Shown here piece by piece: positions 24,981 to 33,597 of a stretch of 64,000 nucleotides of DNA (the first letter of the stretch is position 1; each line of letters begins with the position of its first letter). The notes under the pieces are model-generated. The model did not search any database and was not told the origin of the DNA. It saw nothing but the letters and a program-made list of their open reading frames with translations. The DNA is taken from assembly GCA_017524405.1 (NCBI GenBank), contig JAFWSJ010000015.1, positions 1 through 64,000 of the forward strand, in the 5' to 3' direction. A program made the translations under genes and the position numbers. This DNA comes from Candidatus Saccharimonadota bacterium (GTDB taxonomy: Bacteria > Patescibacteriota > Saccharimonadia > Saccharimonadales > Saccharimonadaceae).

Positions 24981-26021
24981 ATGAAAATTCTCGGCATTGA
25001 ATCATCGTGCGACGAAACCGCCGCCGCGATTATCGAGGACGGACAAAAAGTCCTGTCCAATGTTGTCGTGTCCCAAATCGACATCCACGCCGAGTATGGT
25101 GGTGTCATCCCAGAAATCGCCGCCCGGAGCCACATCGAGGCGATCAATCCCGTCATCGAAAAGGCATTGAAAGACGCCAGCGAAACTCTCGATTCCATCG
25201 ACGCCATCGCCGTCACTCATACCCCAGGCCTCGTCGGCAGCCTTCTCATCGGCACTCTTGCCGCTCGCACCCTAGCCATCACGCATAACAAGCCATTCTA
25301 CCCTACTCATCATCTAAAATCACACATTTACGCCAACTGGCTCAGCGGATATAATCCAGAATTTCCGCTCCTCGCAGCCGTAGTCAGCGGCGGCCACACC
25401 CAGATCATCTACATGGAACGCCACGATCATTTTGAAATTATCGGCACGACGCGCGACGACGCTATCGGCGAATGTTTCGACAAGGTCGCAAAAATCCTTG
25501 GCCTTCCCTACCCTGGCGGCCCAAATATCGCAAAATTGGCCGAAAATGGCGACGCAAACAAATATCATCTACCAATTCCACAGGTCGGCGGCTTAGATTT
25601 CTCGTTTAGCGGCCTTAAAACGGCCGTCCTGCGCGCCGTTCAGCACGAAGTGGGAAAAGACATTCATACGCCGTCAACCGAGCTTAAATCGCTTCTCACG
25701 GCCCAGCAGAAGGCAGATTTTGCGGCCAGCTTCCAGAAAACTGCCGTCGACATCCTGATTAAGAAGCTACAGAAAGCCACCGAGCTTCACCCAGAAACCA
25801 AATCCATCTTGCTCGCCGGCGGCGTCAGCGCCAACGAACTCCTACGCACCGAACTCCACAAAGCCTTCGACAAAGATTTCCAGGTCTTCGTCCCAGACAT
25901 GAAATTCAGCACCGACAACGGCGCCATGGTCGCCTCCGCTGCCTACTACTCTATCCAGGCCGGCGAAAAGCCAACCGACCCATACAGCCTCGACATCTCC
26001 CCTCGCTCCATCATCTGCTAA
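24981..26021 (+). CDS. tsaD: tRNA N6-threonylcarbamoyladenosine synthase subunit TsaD
   Basis: 346 residues from the ATG at 24981, one base after the permease stop; the open frame extends upstream but inside the permease gene. N-terminal MKILGIESSCDET, metal-binding HHLKSHIYANW (H-x-x-x-H) near residue 110, VVSGGHTQI near 135 and LLAGGVSANELLR near residue 278 are family hallmarks. It transfers the threonylcarbamoyl group to A37 of ANN-decoding tRNAs together with TsaB/TsaE, which are not in this window. Confidence 0.96.
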   Translation: MKILGIESSCDETAAAIIEDGQKVLSNVVVSQIDIHAEYGGVIPEIAARSHIEAINPVIEKALKDASETLDSIDAIAVTHTPGLVGSLLIGTLAARTLAITHNKPFYPTHHLKSHIYANWLSGYNPEFPLLAAVVSGGHTQIIYMERHDHFEIIGTTRDDAIGECFDKVAKILGLPYPGGPNIAKLAENGDANKYHLPIPQVGGLDFSFSGLKTAVLRAVQHEVGKDIHTPSTELKSLLTAQQKADFAASFQKTAVDILIKKLQKATELHPETKSILLAGGVSANELLRTELHKAFDKDFQVFVPDMKFSTDNGAMVASAAYYSIQAGEKPTDPYSLDISPRSIIC

Positions 26022-26051
26022 TCCACGGCATAAGTGTTATAATCAACATAT

Positions 26052-27212
26052 ATGAGTTTTGAGGAGTCCTCGAAGGCCGTTCGCCGCAAATTGGCGAAAC
26101 TGACCGATACCGATCCGAATGATTGGTATCTTTGCATGAAAGCCCGTTTTGGCATGGCCTGCGTTTTTAATGCGCTCCGTGATATAAAAAGCTACGGCGA
26201 AGTCATCACGACGCCATACACCTGCATCACCTCAATTAACCCGATTCTTACTTCCGGTCTTAAGCCGGTTTATGCAGATATTGACCCCGAATTCTTGAGC
26301 ACTACCTCTGTAAAAAGCGCCCTTGTCCACCCGAAAACGCTTGCTATTGTCATGCAGCACACGCTCGGCATGATTGGCGACAAGACCAAGCTCGCCAAAT
26401 TCGCAGCCGACCGTAATCTCCTCCTCGTCGAGGATGCTGCCCACTGCGTCACCCGCATGGCACGCAGCAAAAGCGGCAAAATTCTCGCAGATATCTCTGT
26501 CCACAGCTTCGGCGTCGAGAAGGTCCTAACGACCAGCAAATTCGGCGGCGCCATCTATGTTAACCCCGAGCTAAAGAAGAAAAACAAGGAATTATACGAA
26601 CAAATCTGCGTGAAGCTCGGCCAGCTCAAAGAGCCCGACCACTTCCTCGGCTTCCGCGTCCGCACTTACCGCTTCCATAATGGCGTCCTTCAGCGCATGC
26701 CGAAAGCCATCAAACCAGGGTTCCGCAGCCTCCAGATTAAGCTCGGTCTCCTCGAGCCCGCTATTTATCCATTCGAACAGGATGGCCAGCAAGACGCACC
26801 GAAGAATACGAATAACTATGTAAACGAAAAAATGCTCGAGTCGCTAAGCAAGCTCAAGATGAATTACATGCGCCGCGAGGCCAATGTCGAACTATATAAC
26901 AAGCACATGAGCTCGAAGCATTTCAAAAACGTGACCAGCCTAAACGAGCCGCTGCTCGCCTACCCTATTCTCTTTAAGGATCAAAAGAAGGCTCAGGCCG
27001 CCTACGAAATGCTCTCCGCCTCCGGATATTTCATCCGTCGCTGGTACGATCCGCTCATCTACCCAGGTCCAAAATCCACCAAACGCTACTACTATAATCC
27101 AGAGAGTGTCCCGGTTGCTGAGGATATCTCAAAACGTGTGCTCTGCCTGCCGACTGACCTACCAGCCATCGAAACGCAGAAAATCATCAAACTTATATCA
27201 CAGGACGCATAA
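26052..27212 (+). CDS. DegT/DnrJ/EryC1-type PLP aminotransferase-like protein
   Basis: 386 residues. The segments VITTPYTCITSINPILTSGLKPVYADIDPEFL, LLLVEDAAHCV (PLP-stabilising Asp) and SFGVEKVLTTSKFGGAIYV (putative Schiff-base Lys) follow the DegT family order. Such enzymes aminate nucleotide-linked keto sugars for surface glycans. Placement before a FemAB gene supports an envelope role, but this is inference. A -10 TATAAT at 26038-26043 lies 8 nt from the ATG, giving an almost leaderless message. Confidence 0.82.
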   Translation: MSFEESSKAVRRKLAKLTDTDPNDWYLCMKARFGMACVFNALRDIKSYGEVITTPYTCITSINPILTSGLKPVYADIDPEFLSTTSVKSALVHPKTLAIVMQHTLGMIGDKTKLAKFAADRNLLLVEDAAHCVTRMARSKSGKILADISVHSFGVEKVLTTSKFGGAIYVNPELKKKNKELYEQICVKLGQLKEPDHFLGFRVRTYRFHNGVLQRMPKAIKPGFRSLQIKLGLLEPAIYPFEQDGQQDAPKNTNNYVNEKMLESLSKLKMNYMRREANVELYNKHMSSKHFKNVTSLNEPLLAYPILFKDQKKAQAAYEMLSASGYFIRRWYDPLIYPGPKSTKRYYYNPESVPVAEDISKRVLCLPTDLPAIETQKIIKLISQDA

Positions 27213-27215
27213 TTC

Positions 27216-28157
27216 ATGACAAAACTGAACCAACATTTTCTTCAAACTAAAGCATGGGCCGATTTTCAAGAGGCCGAAGGCAACAAAGTTTTTCATGAAA
27301 AAGGCGAAAATTTCGAATATTTTGCCATTTTGAAGAGCACTTCGCTCGGAAAATACCTATTTTTGCCCTACGGCCCTGCCCTCGCGGACAAAAAAGCGCT
27401 AAAAAATGCCCTAACTTCCCTTAAAAAGCTGGCAGCCGAGCAAAATGCGATCTTTATCCGCGTCGAACCGACCGTTTTCTTCAAAGAAACCGAAATGAAA
27501 AAGCTCGGATTCAAAAAAGCGCACCATATCGAGCCAGAAAATTCCTGGTTTATCGACCTCACTCAGTCCGAAGAAGACATTCTTGGGGCCATGGAGTCGC
27601 GCAAGGTGCGTTATTACCGAAATTTTGCCAAAAAAGGCATGTCGATCCGCACCACACACGACCCGGAAGAAATCAAAATTCTCTACAAACTCTATACCGA
27701 AGTCGCCGCAAACGACAATTTTCAGACTTTTGACGAAAAATACCTCAAAAATCAGATGAAATTCCCATTTTCGACCCTTTACGTCGTCGATTTGGAGGAA
27801 GAAGGCAAAAAAGTGCCGATCGCGGCCGCCCTCATGTACGACAAAGATGACACCTGCTACTACGCACACACCGGCGCCGACTACGAACACCGCAAATATA
27901 ACGCCGGAATTATCCTTCTAATTAAGATGATTTTGGACGCGAAGGCCAACGGCCGCAAATTTTTCGATTTTTGGGGCGTCACCACCTCCGAGGACCCAAA
28001 ACACCCGTGGTACGGCTTCAGCAAATTCAAAATGTCCTTCGGCGGCAAGTTGCTCACCTTTACCGGCACCTACGATTTACCAGTCAATAAAGGCAAGTAT
28101 CGCCTCTATTCCCTGCTCCGCCCAATCAACAAGTTGAAGCGAAAACTCCACAAATAA
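27216..28157 (+). CDS. FemAB-family aminoacyl transferase
   Basis: 313 residues with GNAT-like FemAB features: FLQTKAWADFQEAEG at the N-terminus, the mid-protein SRKVRYYRNFAKKG helix, and the C-terminal KFFDFWGVTTSEDPKHPWYGFSKFKMSFGG motif that is nearly diagnostic. The family adds amino acids to lipid II stem peptides from aminoacyl-tRNA (FemX/MurM type). In the same transcript as the DegT-like gene (3-nt gap). Confidence 0.9.
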   Translation: MTKLNQHFLQTKAWADFQEAEGNKVFHEKGENFEYFAILKSTSLGKYLFLPYGPALADKKALKNALTSLKKLAAEQNAIFIRVEPTVFFKETEMKKLGFKKAHHIEPENSWFIDLTQSEEDILGAMESRKVRYYRNFAKKGMSIRTTHDPEEIKILYKLYTEVAANDNFQTFDEKYLKNQMKFPFSTLYVVDLEEEGKKVPIAAALMYDKDDTCYYAHTGADYEHRKYNAGIILLIKMILDAKANGRKFFDFWGVTTSEDPKHPWYGFSKFKMSFGGKLLTFTGTYDLPVNKGKYRLYSLLRPINKLKRKLHK

Positions 28158-28186
28158 AAAAACGCCCCTCACTCGAGGGGTTTTTC
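28156..28186. terminator. Bidirectional terminator
   Basis: CCCCTC/GAGGGG stem with ACTC loop between A-run and T-run; it contains the stop codon of the opposite-strand 76-residue gene. Confidence 0.85.
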
Positions 28187-28399
28187 TTTTGGCACTTCCC
28201 CGTTATAGTCATTTAGATCGAACATCGGCCGCTGGCCTTCATTTTTGATTTTTTGGGCCTTTTTAAGGAGTTTGTTTAGCGCAATTTCGGAATTAGCGGA
28301 ACCAACATGGACCGTCTTAGTAACCCGGCCATTCTTTTTCCAGCAAACTTGCACACCCGTTGCCCCACTCGCCGTCGTAAACTTCCTCACAAAAGCCAT
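28169..28399 (-). CDS. IS1634-type transposase N-terminal domain remnant
   Basis: 76 residues from the ATG at 28399 (MAFVRKFTTASGATGVQV); a longer start at 28417 has no ribosome site. The pattern MAF-x-RK-x-x-T-x-SGATxVQ, then VGSANSE-x-x-L, GQ and a closing DL resembles, as I recall it, the N-terminus of IS1634/IS4-superfamily transposases. The catalytic DDE part is absent, because the FemAB gene occupies the space after it. It is either an insertion-sequence relic or a domesticated DNA-binding domain. No inverted repeats were found. Confidence 0.6.
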   Translation of the reverse strand: MAFVRKFTTASGATGVQVCWKKNGRVTKTVHVGSANSEIALNKLLKKAQKIKNEGQRPMFDLNDYNGEVPKEKPLE

Positions 28400-28479
28400 A
28401 TATCCACATTTTAACATACTATATACACAAGCATTATGCCCTGCCCCACACTAACCATTACCTGTTTATTAGTCCCCAT

Positions 28480-28508
28480 TTGCATTAGCATCCCGCTTAT
28501 GCTACAAT
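28480..28508 (+). promoter_or_regulatory. Promoter of orphan RNA gene
   Basis: TTGCAT (28480-28485), 17-nt spacer, TACAAT (28503-28508) with TGC directly before the -10. Confidence 0.75.
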
Positions 28509-28523
28509 GGAAACATCAAACAT

Positions 28524-28722
28524 GGTGGGCATGTTTGGTAGGTTAGACGCAAGAACGTAAGTATGGACGCAAATTCCAACACAGTATTTTGATTCTGTCA
28601 ACTTTCACGTGAAATTGGAAGGCCACATTTTGTGGTCATTTTTCACGCGAAAAAGATCAAATAACAGAGGTAGGGCAGGGAACTAGTAAAATAGAAGCCT
28701 AAATCAAAACAAAACGCCCACC
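28524..28722 (+). ncRNA. Unidentified ~200-nt structured RNA
   Basis: This stretch has no plausible ORF but a good promoter just upstream. Its ends pair (GGTGGGC 28524-28530 with GCCCACC 28716-28722). Inside are a TTCCAA/TTGGAA stem, a GGCCACA/TGTGGTC hairpin and a TTTTTC-ACGC-GAAAAA hairpin. The words GACGCAAG and GACGCAAA occur near the 5' side. I see none of the conserved cores of tmRNA, RNase P RNA, SRP RNA or a T-box. No strong terminator follows; transcription may run toward valS. It could be a divergent housekeeping RNA (6S-like architecture) or a lineage-specific RNA. Confidence 0.6.
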
Positions 28723-28778
28723 TCTATAACGCGACCTTTTGACAAAACGCCAGAATATTACCCCAATAACAACAGATT

Positions 28779-28795
28779 ATGGTATAATTGTCCCT
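28779..28795 (+). promoter_or_regulatory. Extended -10 promoter giving leaderless valS
   Basis: TGG-TATAAT (hexamer 28783-28788) lies 7 nt before the valS ATG, so transcription should start at or next to the initiation codon. Confidence 0.75.
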
Positions 28796-31357
28796 ATGAA
28801 ATTCAGCAAAGCTTATGAACCAAACCAATACGAGCCAGACATCTACGCTCTCTGGGAAAAATCCGGTGCCTTCGCGCCAACAAACAAAAAGAACGCCAAA
28901 AACTACACTATTGTCATGCCACCGCCAAATGCAAACGGTAATCTTCACATTGGCCACGGCCTAACTATCGCTCTCGAGGATATTCTTACCCGTTATCATC
29001 GCCTCAAAGGCGACAATACCTGGTATATCCCAGGTGCCGATCATGCTGGATTTGAAACTTGGGTGGTTTACGAGCGTAGACTAGAGGCGGCAGGGAAAAC
29101 CCGCTTCGATTACAACCGCGATGAGCTTTACGATCAGGTTTGGAATTTCGTCCACGAACAGCGTGGCAACATGGAGCTTCAGCTGAGAGCCCTTGGCGCA
29201 TCCTGCGACTGGGACCATCTTACTTTCACTCTCGACCAAAAGGTCGTCGATACCGTCTATGATACCTTCGAGAAATTCTGGAAGGAAGGCCTCATTTACA
29301 GGGGTAAGAAGCTAGTTAACTTCTGTACCAAGCATCAAACCGCCTTTGCAGATATCGAGGTCACTCACAAAGACGAGCAGGGGAAACTCTGGCAAATCGC
29401 CTACCCATTAGCTAATCCAAAAGCAGAGCTAGAAGAAATTATCGTATCTACCACTCGCCCAGAAACCCTCCTCGGCGATACCGCTGTTGCAGTTAGCCCA
29501 AAGGACAAGCGCTACGCAGAGGTCATTGGCGAAAAGGTCAAACTACCTCTTACGAACCGCGAAATTGAGATCATTGCAGACGAACACGCAGACCCAGAAT
29601 TCGGCACGGGTGTTGTAAAAATTACACCAGCTCACGACCCGAACGACTATGAAGTTGGTCAGCGCCATAACCTCGATATGATCACCGTAATCGGCTTCGA
29701 TGGCAAGATGACCAAAGAGGCCGGCGCCAACTACGAAGGCCTCACCACCGCTGATGCGCGCCAAAAGGTCCTCGGCGACCTCGAAGATCAGGGCCTCCTG
29801 CGCGGAGAAGAGCGCATCGTTCACTCTGTCGGCCACTGCTACAAGTGCGACACCGTTATCGAGCCACTCCTTAAGGAACAGTGGTTCGTCGATGTCAAAC
29901 CGCTCGCCAAGAAAGCTATCGAAACTCTCGAGGCAAATAAGATCAAATTCCACCCAGCAAACAAGAAGCGCGTCCTCATTAACTACCTCAAGAACCTCAA
30001 AGACTGGAACATTTCACGCCAGATTCCATGGGGAATTCCAATCCCAGCCTTCCAGAATGTCGACGACCCAACTGATTGGATTTTTGATAAGCGCGTCGAC
30101 CAGCAAGAAATCAAGAAAAACGGCAAAACTTACCGCCGCGACGAAGATACCTTCGATACCTGGTTCAGCTCTGGTCAGTGGCCAGTAATTCTCACCAACG
30201 AAAAGAAGCAGCACTACCCGACCAGTGTCATGGAAACCGGCGCCGACCTCTTATTCCAGTGGGTTGGCCGCATGATTATGCTCGGCCTCTACAACACCGG
30301 TGACGTCCCATTCGAGGAAGTCTACATGCATGGCATGGTCCTCGATGAAAAGGGCCAGAAGATGAGTAAGTCCAAGGGTAACGTGATTAACCCAATCGAA
30401 ATGGTCAGCAAGTACGGCTCCGACGCATTGCGCCTCGGTCTCATCGCTAGCCGCAGCGCCGGCGTTAATCAGGCCTTCAGCAGCTCCAAGGTTATCGCTA
30501 GCCGCAACCTCTGCAACAAGCTCTGGAATGTCTCCCGCCTCATTCAGGATATGGTAGACAACGCCGAAGAGCAGAGCAACGAAATTAAGATCGACAACTA
30601 CGGTGAAGATTGGATCTGCCGCGAAATCACGAAGACCAACAAAGAAATCCAGAAGCTCCTCGAGAAGTATCGCTTCGCAGAAGCTGGCGACGCCATCTAC
30701 GACCTCATCTGGAACAAGTACGCTGACTGGTTCCTCGAAGGCGAAAAGCTCTGGAAAGACACCGCTCTTCTCAAGAAGACTCTCGAACAGATTCTCATCA
30801 TGCTTCACCCATTCGCGCCATTTGTTACGGAAACCATTTGGCAGACGCTCAGTTGGACTGAGGGTATGGTCATGACTCAAACATGGCCTGAGAGCCTCCC
30901 ATTTGACGCTAAGAGGGCCGCAAAGTTCGAAGAGCTAATCTCTATCGTCACAAACATCAGAAGCCACTTCCAGAGCCTCCCAGGCGCTGGCAGCTATCCA
31001 GTCGCCTTCTACGACGATAAGCTCATCTATGATAACCAGCTCCTCATTCAGCACTATACGAAGGCACCGGCCGTCCCAGAAATTAAGCCAGAAGACGCCA
31101 AGGGCCTCCATCTTGCGATTGCTGGTCATCCAAATATCTATCTCGAGATTCCAGAGGATATCCATGCCAAGTACAAGGCCAACCTCGAAGACCGCATCAT
31201 GAAGCTCGGCCAAGAGATTAACACCCTCGAAGCACGCCTCCGCAACCCTAACTACGTAGAGAAGGCTCCGAAAGAACTCGTCGAGGAAACCAAGTCTCAG
31301 CTCGAGACCAAGTCTAAGCTCCTCGCCGATATGAAAGCCGAATTCGAGCTAGTCTAA
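28796..31357 (+). CDS. valS: Valyl-tRNA synthetase
   Basis: 853 residues from the ATG at 28796; an upstream in-frame ATG at 28739 lies before the promoter. Class I synthetase: PPPNANGNLHIGHG (HIGH, ~residues 41-54), an inserted CP1 editing domain (~180-380, STTRPETLLGDTAVAVSP), KGQKMSKSKGNV (KMSKS, ~520), an anticodon-binding domain, and a C-terminal coiled coil (~780-853). The coiled coil is typical of ValRS. Charges tRNA-Val. No T-box leader is seen. Confidence 0.97.
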   Translation: MKFSKAYEPNQYEPDIYALWEKSGAFAPTNKKNAKNYTIVMPPPNANGNLHIGHGLTIALEDILTRYHRLKGDNTWYIPGADHAGFETWVVYERRLEAAGKTRFDYNRDELYDQVWNFVHEQRGNMELQLRALGASCDWDHLTFTLDQKVVDTVYDTFEKFWKEGLIYRGKKLVNFCTKHQTAFADIEVTHKDEQGKLWQIAYPLANPKAELEEIIVSTTRPETLLGDTAVAVSPKDKRYAEVIGEKVKLPLTNREIEIIADEHADPEFGTGVVKITPAHDPNDYEVGQRHNLDMITVIGFDGKMTKEAGANYEGLTTADARQKVLGDLEDQGLLRGEERIVHSVGHCYKCDTVIEPLLKEQWFVDVKPLAKKAIETLEANKIKFHPANKKRVLINYLKNLKDWNISRQIPWGIPIPAFQNVDDPTDWIFDKRVDQQEIKKNGKTYRRDEDTFDTWFSSGQWPVILTNEKKQHYPTSVMETGADLLFQWVGRMIMLGLYNTGDVPFEEVYMHGMVLDEKGQKMSKSKGNVINPIEMVSKYGSDALRLGLIASRSAGVNQAFSSSKVIASRNLCNKLWNVSRLIQDMVDNAEEQSNEIKIDNYGEDWICREITKTNKEIQKLLEKYRFAEAGDAIYDLIWNKYADWFLEGEKLWKDTALLKKTLEQILIMLHPFAPFVTETIWQTLSWTEGMVMTQTWPESLPFDAKRAAKFEELISIVTNIRSHFQSLPGAGSYPVAFYDDKLIYDNQLLIQHYTKAPAVPEIKPEDAKGLHLAIAGHPNIYLEIPEDIHAKYKANLEDRIMKLGQEINTLEARLRNPNYVEKAPKELVEETKSQLETKSKLLADMKAEFELV

Positions 31358-31386
31358 CAAAAAGCAGGCCCCAGAGCCTGCTTTTT
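31357..31386. terminator. Bidirectional terminator
   Basis: AAAGCAGGC/GCCTGCTTT stem between convergent valS and the HIT gene, with A- and T-runs. Confidence 0.88.
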
Positions 31387-31388
31387 GA

Positions 31389-31763
31389 TTAAAACGCTAA
31401 TTTTGCGGCTATTTCGCTGAACTCATCCTCAGTGAGCTTGAGCGTCCTGCCATACTCCCAAGTCTCGTCGTATGGCATGAGATGCACATGCGCGTGCGGC
31501 ACATCCGTACCGATCACCTTCATAAGCGTCCTGCGACCAGAAACCTCCTCCATGCGTGCCGCAACCTTTTTCACGGTCGCCCACAAAGCATGGTAATCCT
31601 CATCGGAAAGCTCATAAATCTTGTCGACTTCCACCTTTGGGATTACGAGCGTATGCCCCTTGCTCTCCGGATTGATATCTAGAAACGCTAGAGTCTTCTC
31701 GTCTTCGTATACCTTATAGCAGGGAATTTCACCTGCCACAATCTTCGAAAAAATACTTGCCAT
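31389..31763 (-). CDS. HIT-family nucleotide hydrolase
   Basis: 124 residues. IVAGEIPCYKVYEDEKTLAFLDINPESKGHTLVIPK at the N-terminus and HAHVHLMPY (H-x-H-x-H) near residue 92 place it in the Hint/HIT group, which hydrolyses AMP-linked nucleotides. The ATG follows AAAGGAG; an extended -10 (TGC-TAAAAT near 31784) is just upstream. Single gene. Confidence 0.93.
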   Translation of the reverse strand: MASIFSKIVAGEIPCYKVYEDEKTLAFLDINPESKGHTLVIPKVEVDKIYELSDEDYHALWATVKKVAARMEEVSGRRTLMKVIGTDVPHAHVHLMPYDETWEYGRTLKLTEDEFSEIAAKLAF

Positions 31764-31837
31764 AATTACTCCTTTTCTCTATTTTAGCAAAAAGTTCAGG
31801 GCAAGGAAAAAGGGGCTCATAGAGCCCCGAAGAGGCA

Positions 31838-32425
31838 TTAAGCCTCCGTTTCCGATTCACCTCCTTCCGGCTTTGAGAACTCCTCGCAAAGAGCGATAAG
31901 CTCATCCTCTGTAAGATTCCAGCCCGTCGTATCACCAGCGACATTCCAGAGGTCGGCTGACGCCCACTTCTGAGCGTATAAGCTCCCCTTAGGAAATGTG
32001 ATAATGTAGCTAAGCCAGCAACTCTCGATTGGTTCCATAGAGATGTGCTTCGCGCCCAAAGAGTGAATCTTCATCAAGCCGTCAAAGCTGATAGGAGTAA
32101 GCATCATGGATCGCCTCCCGATGCGTGTCTCCGTTTCAGATTCAACCACTTCCGGTTTGTCAGTGCGGCGCGAGTACTCCTCACAGAGATCGACAAACTC
32201 TCTCTGCGTGAGGGAACAACGCATATTCTGCACGTCGCCATTAATCACGACAACCCACTGATCCGAACTGCCCGTATTCGAAGCACAGAGAGTAAAACCG
32301 TTAGGGAAACTAACTCTGTAGCTAAGAGCCAAATCATAAGTCTTGATAGGATCTATCGTGATGTTTGCGCCAAGCGAATGAATCCTTATGAGATTCTTGA
32401 AGCCTATAGGTGTAATTTTTGTCAT
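31838..32425 (-). CDS. Tandem-duplicated domain protein, unknown
   Basis: 195 residues made of two copies of a ~90-residue unit. Both open with (I/L)TPI-x-F-x-x-L-(I/M)-(R/K)IHSLGA, continue with (I/M)-x-P-I and a (V/I)-x-FP-(N/K)G strand, and end with L-x-x-(L/D)CEE-(Y/F)S followed by an acidic VESETET / GESETEA linker. The second unit starts near residue 105. No signal peptide or TM segment. The ATG has GGGAGGG 6 nt upstream. I do not recognise the family. Confidence 0.75.
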   Translation of the reverse strand: MTKITPIGFKNLIRIHSLGANITIDPIKTYDLALSYRVSFPNGFTLCASNTGSSDQWVVVINGDVQNMRCSLTQREFVDLCEEYSRRTDKPEVVESETETRIGRRSMMLTPISFDGLMKIHSLGAKHISMEPIESCWLSYIITFPKGSLYAQKWASADLWNVAGDTTGWNLTEDELIALCEEFSKPEGGESETEA

Positions 32426-32579
32426 AAAACGCCCTCCCGTTTTTTATAGTAATTTACTTTCAAGTTTGCCCAAACGAACACCTACATTATACCACACATC
32501 CGCAAAAAAGTCAATACTACTCATGTCTATTTACAGCGGTAAGCCGCTAATTTTCTTAGCTATGGCGTATAATTGTCTC

Positions 32580-32882
32580 ATGAGCGATATTAGCGAATAC
32601 CAGAAACGTGCGATGGCCAACAAGGTCAAACACAATTTCAACCTCACTAACGTCAATATGGAGTTCAACCTCCTCTACGGCGAGGTTGGCGAAGCCTTTG
32701 ATGCCTGGCTTAAGGGCAAGGATGACCTCGGTTCCGAACTCGCAGATATCGCAATTTATCTCTTCGGCCTCTCCGAAATCCTCGGTTTCGACCTCGATAA
32801 AGAAATCCAAAAGAAAATGAGTATCAACGAACGCCGCGTCTACAAGAAGGTCAACGGCATCGACGTCAAAGAGCTCCAGTAA
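32580..32882 (+). CDS. MazG-like nucleotide pyrophosphohydrolase
   Basis: 100 residues from the ATG at 32580. An all-alpha MazG/NTP-PPase pattern is visible: LLYGEVGEAFDAWLKG (E-x-x-E-x-x-D/E metal helix) and LGSELADIAIYLFGL (E-x-x-D). It should cleave nucleoside triphosphates to monophosphate and PPi, as a house-cleaning activity. A -10 TATAAT (32568-32573) sits 6 nt before the ATG, so the gene is leaderless; upstream in-frame codons lie before the promoter. Confidence 0.85.
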   Translation: MSDISEYQKRAMANKVKHNFNLTNVNMEFNLLYGEVGEAFDAWLKGKDDLGSELADIAIYLFGLSEILGFDLDKEIQKKMSINERRVYKKVNGIDVKELQ

Positions 32883-32907
32883 TTTTACAAACAGCCAAAA
32901 TCCTGTT

Positions 32908-32949
32908 ATAATAACGTCCACTTTAGTACCTTGAAAGGAGATGATTAAT
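32908..32949 (+). promoter_or_regulatory. Promoter and ribosome site deciding a TTG start
   Basis: TGT-TATAAT near 32906-32913 and AAAGGAG ending at 32940. The ATG at 32941 abuts the ribosome site, whereas TTG at 32950 has a 9-nt spacing. Confidence 0.6.
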
Positions 32950-33570
32950 TTGTCTAGGATTTCCAATGACCATTCCTATTTTTTGGCAGTTCAACATTTC
33001 TCAAACGCAGAGGAACGCGTTGAGCTGTTCACCGGGCGCAACACAGAAAAATTTCACGAAGCCAGAATAGCAGACGAAACCGAACAACAACGCTACAATT
33101 TTGCTCTTTGGGCCCTGATGGGACTCGAGCCAAACGATAGATACGTAACTGGCATAATAGTCCCTTACGAAGAAGAGATGCGAAAGAAACACTCTCATTA
33201 CCCGGATGCCTGGGTCGAGTTTACGATGCCGGAACAATACGAAAACGCCGGCGAGCGCTTCGTATACGACCCTCTAAGTCGCAAGCTTATACCCCACGGG
33301 GTTTGGACTGAGGTCTGCGAGCCAACACAAACCGCGCGAATTACTCAGTACGAAATCGTCGCGAAGTATTTCAATCCGAAATACGCCTCAATCATTCGCC
33401 CCGAGGGCGCATGCGTCTTCAATCATTGGGATCAAATGCCAAAAGCAGACAAAATCGATAATGATTTCTGCTTCATTACCGCAGCGTTATGCGAAGGCTA
33501 TCTCACTGGGTCGTTTGATCTGAATAACCCCGAAGATTTCCGCGTAGATTATTTCATCGCCCGCTACTAA
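32950..33570 (+). CDS. Hypothetical protein, unknown
   Basis: About 206 residues from the TTG at 32950 (an ATG three codons earlier is directly against the Shine-Dalgarno and less likely). Soluble-looking and rich in aromatic residues and acidic/polar patches, with FALWALMGLEPNDRYVTGIIVPYEEEM and FITAALCEGYLTGSFDLNNPEDFRVDYFIARY. No motif I can name. Single gene with its own promoter and terminator. Confidence 0.72.
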   Translation: MSRISNDHSYFLAVQHFSNAEERVELFTGRNTEKFHEARIADETEQQRYNFALWALMGLEPNDRYVTGIIVPYEEEMRKKHSHYPDAWVEFTMPEQYENAGERFVYDPLSRKLIPHGVWTEVCEPTQTARITQYEIVAKYFNPKYASIIRPEGACVFNHWDQMPKADKIDNDFCFITAALCEGYLTGSFDLNNPEDFRVDYFIARY

Positions 33571-33597
33571 GAAAACCCCGCCTAGCGGGGTTTCTTT
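33569..33597. terminator. Bidirectional terminator
   Basis: AACCCCGC/GCGGGGTT stem separating convergent genes; the distal part overlaps the next stop codon. Confidence 0.85.

Noticed and set aside
28524-28722. Assignment as RNase P RNA, SRP RNA or tmRNA
   Set aside because: None of their conserved core segments could be found; left as unidentified.
28524-28795. T-box or amino-acid riboswitch controlling valS
   Set aside because: No T-box core sequence or leader terminator, and a separate extended -10 sits 7 nt from the valS ATG.
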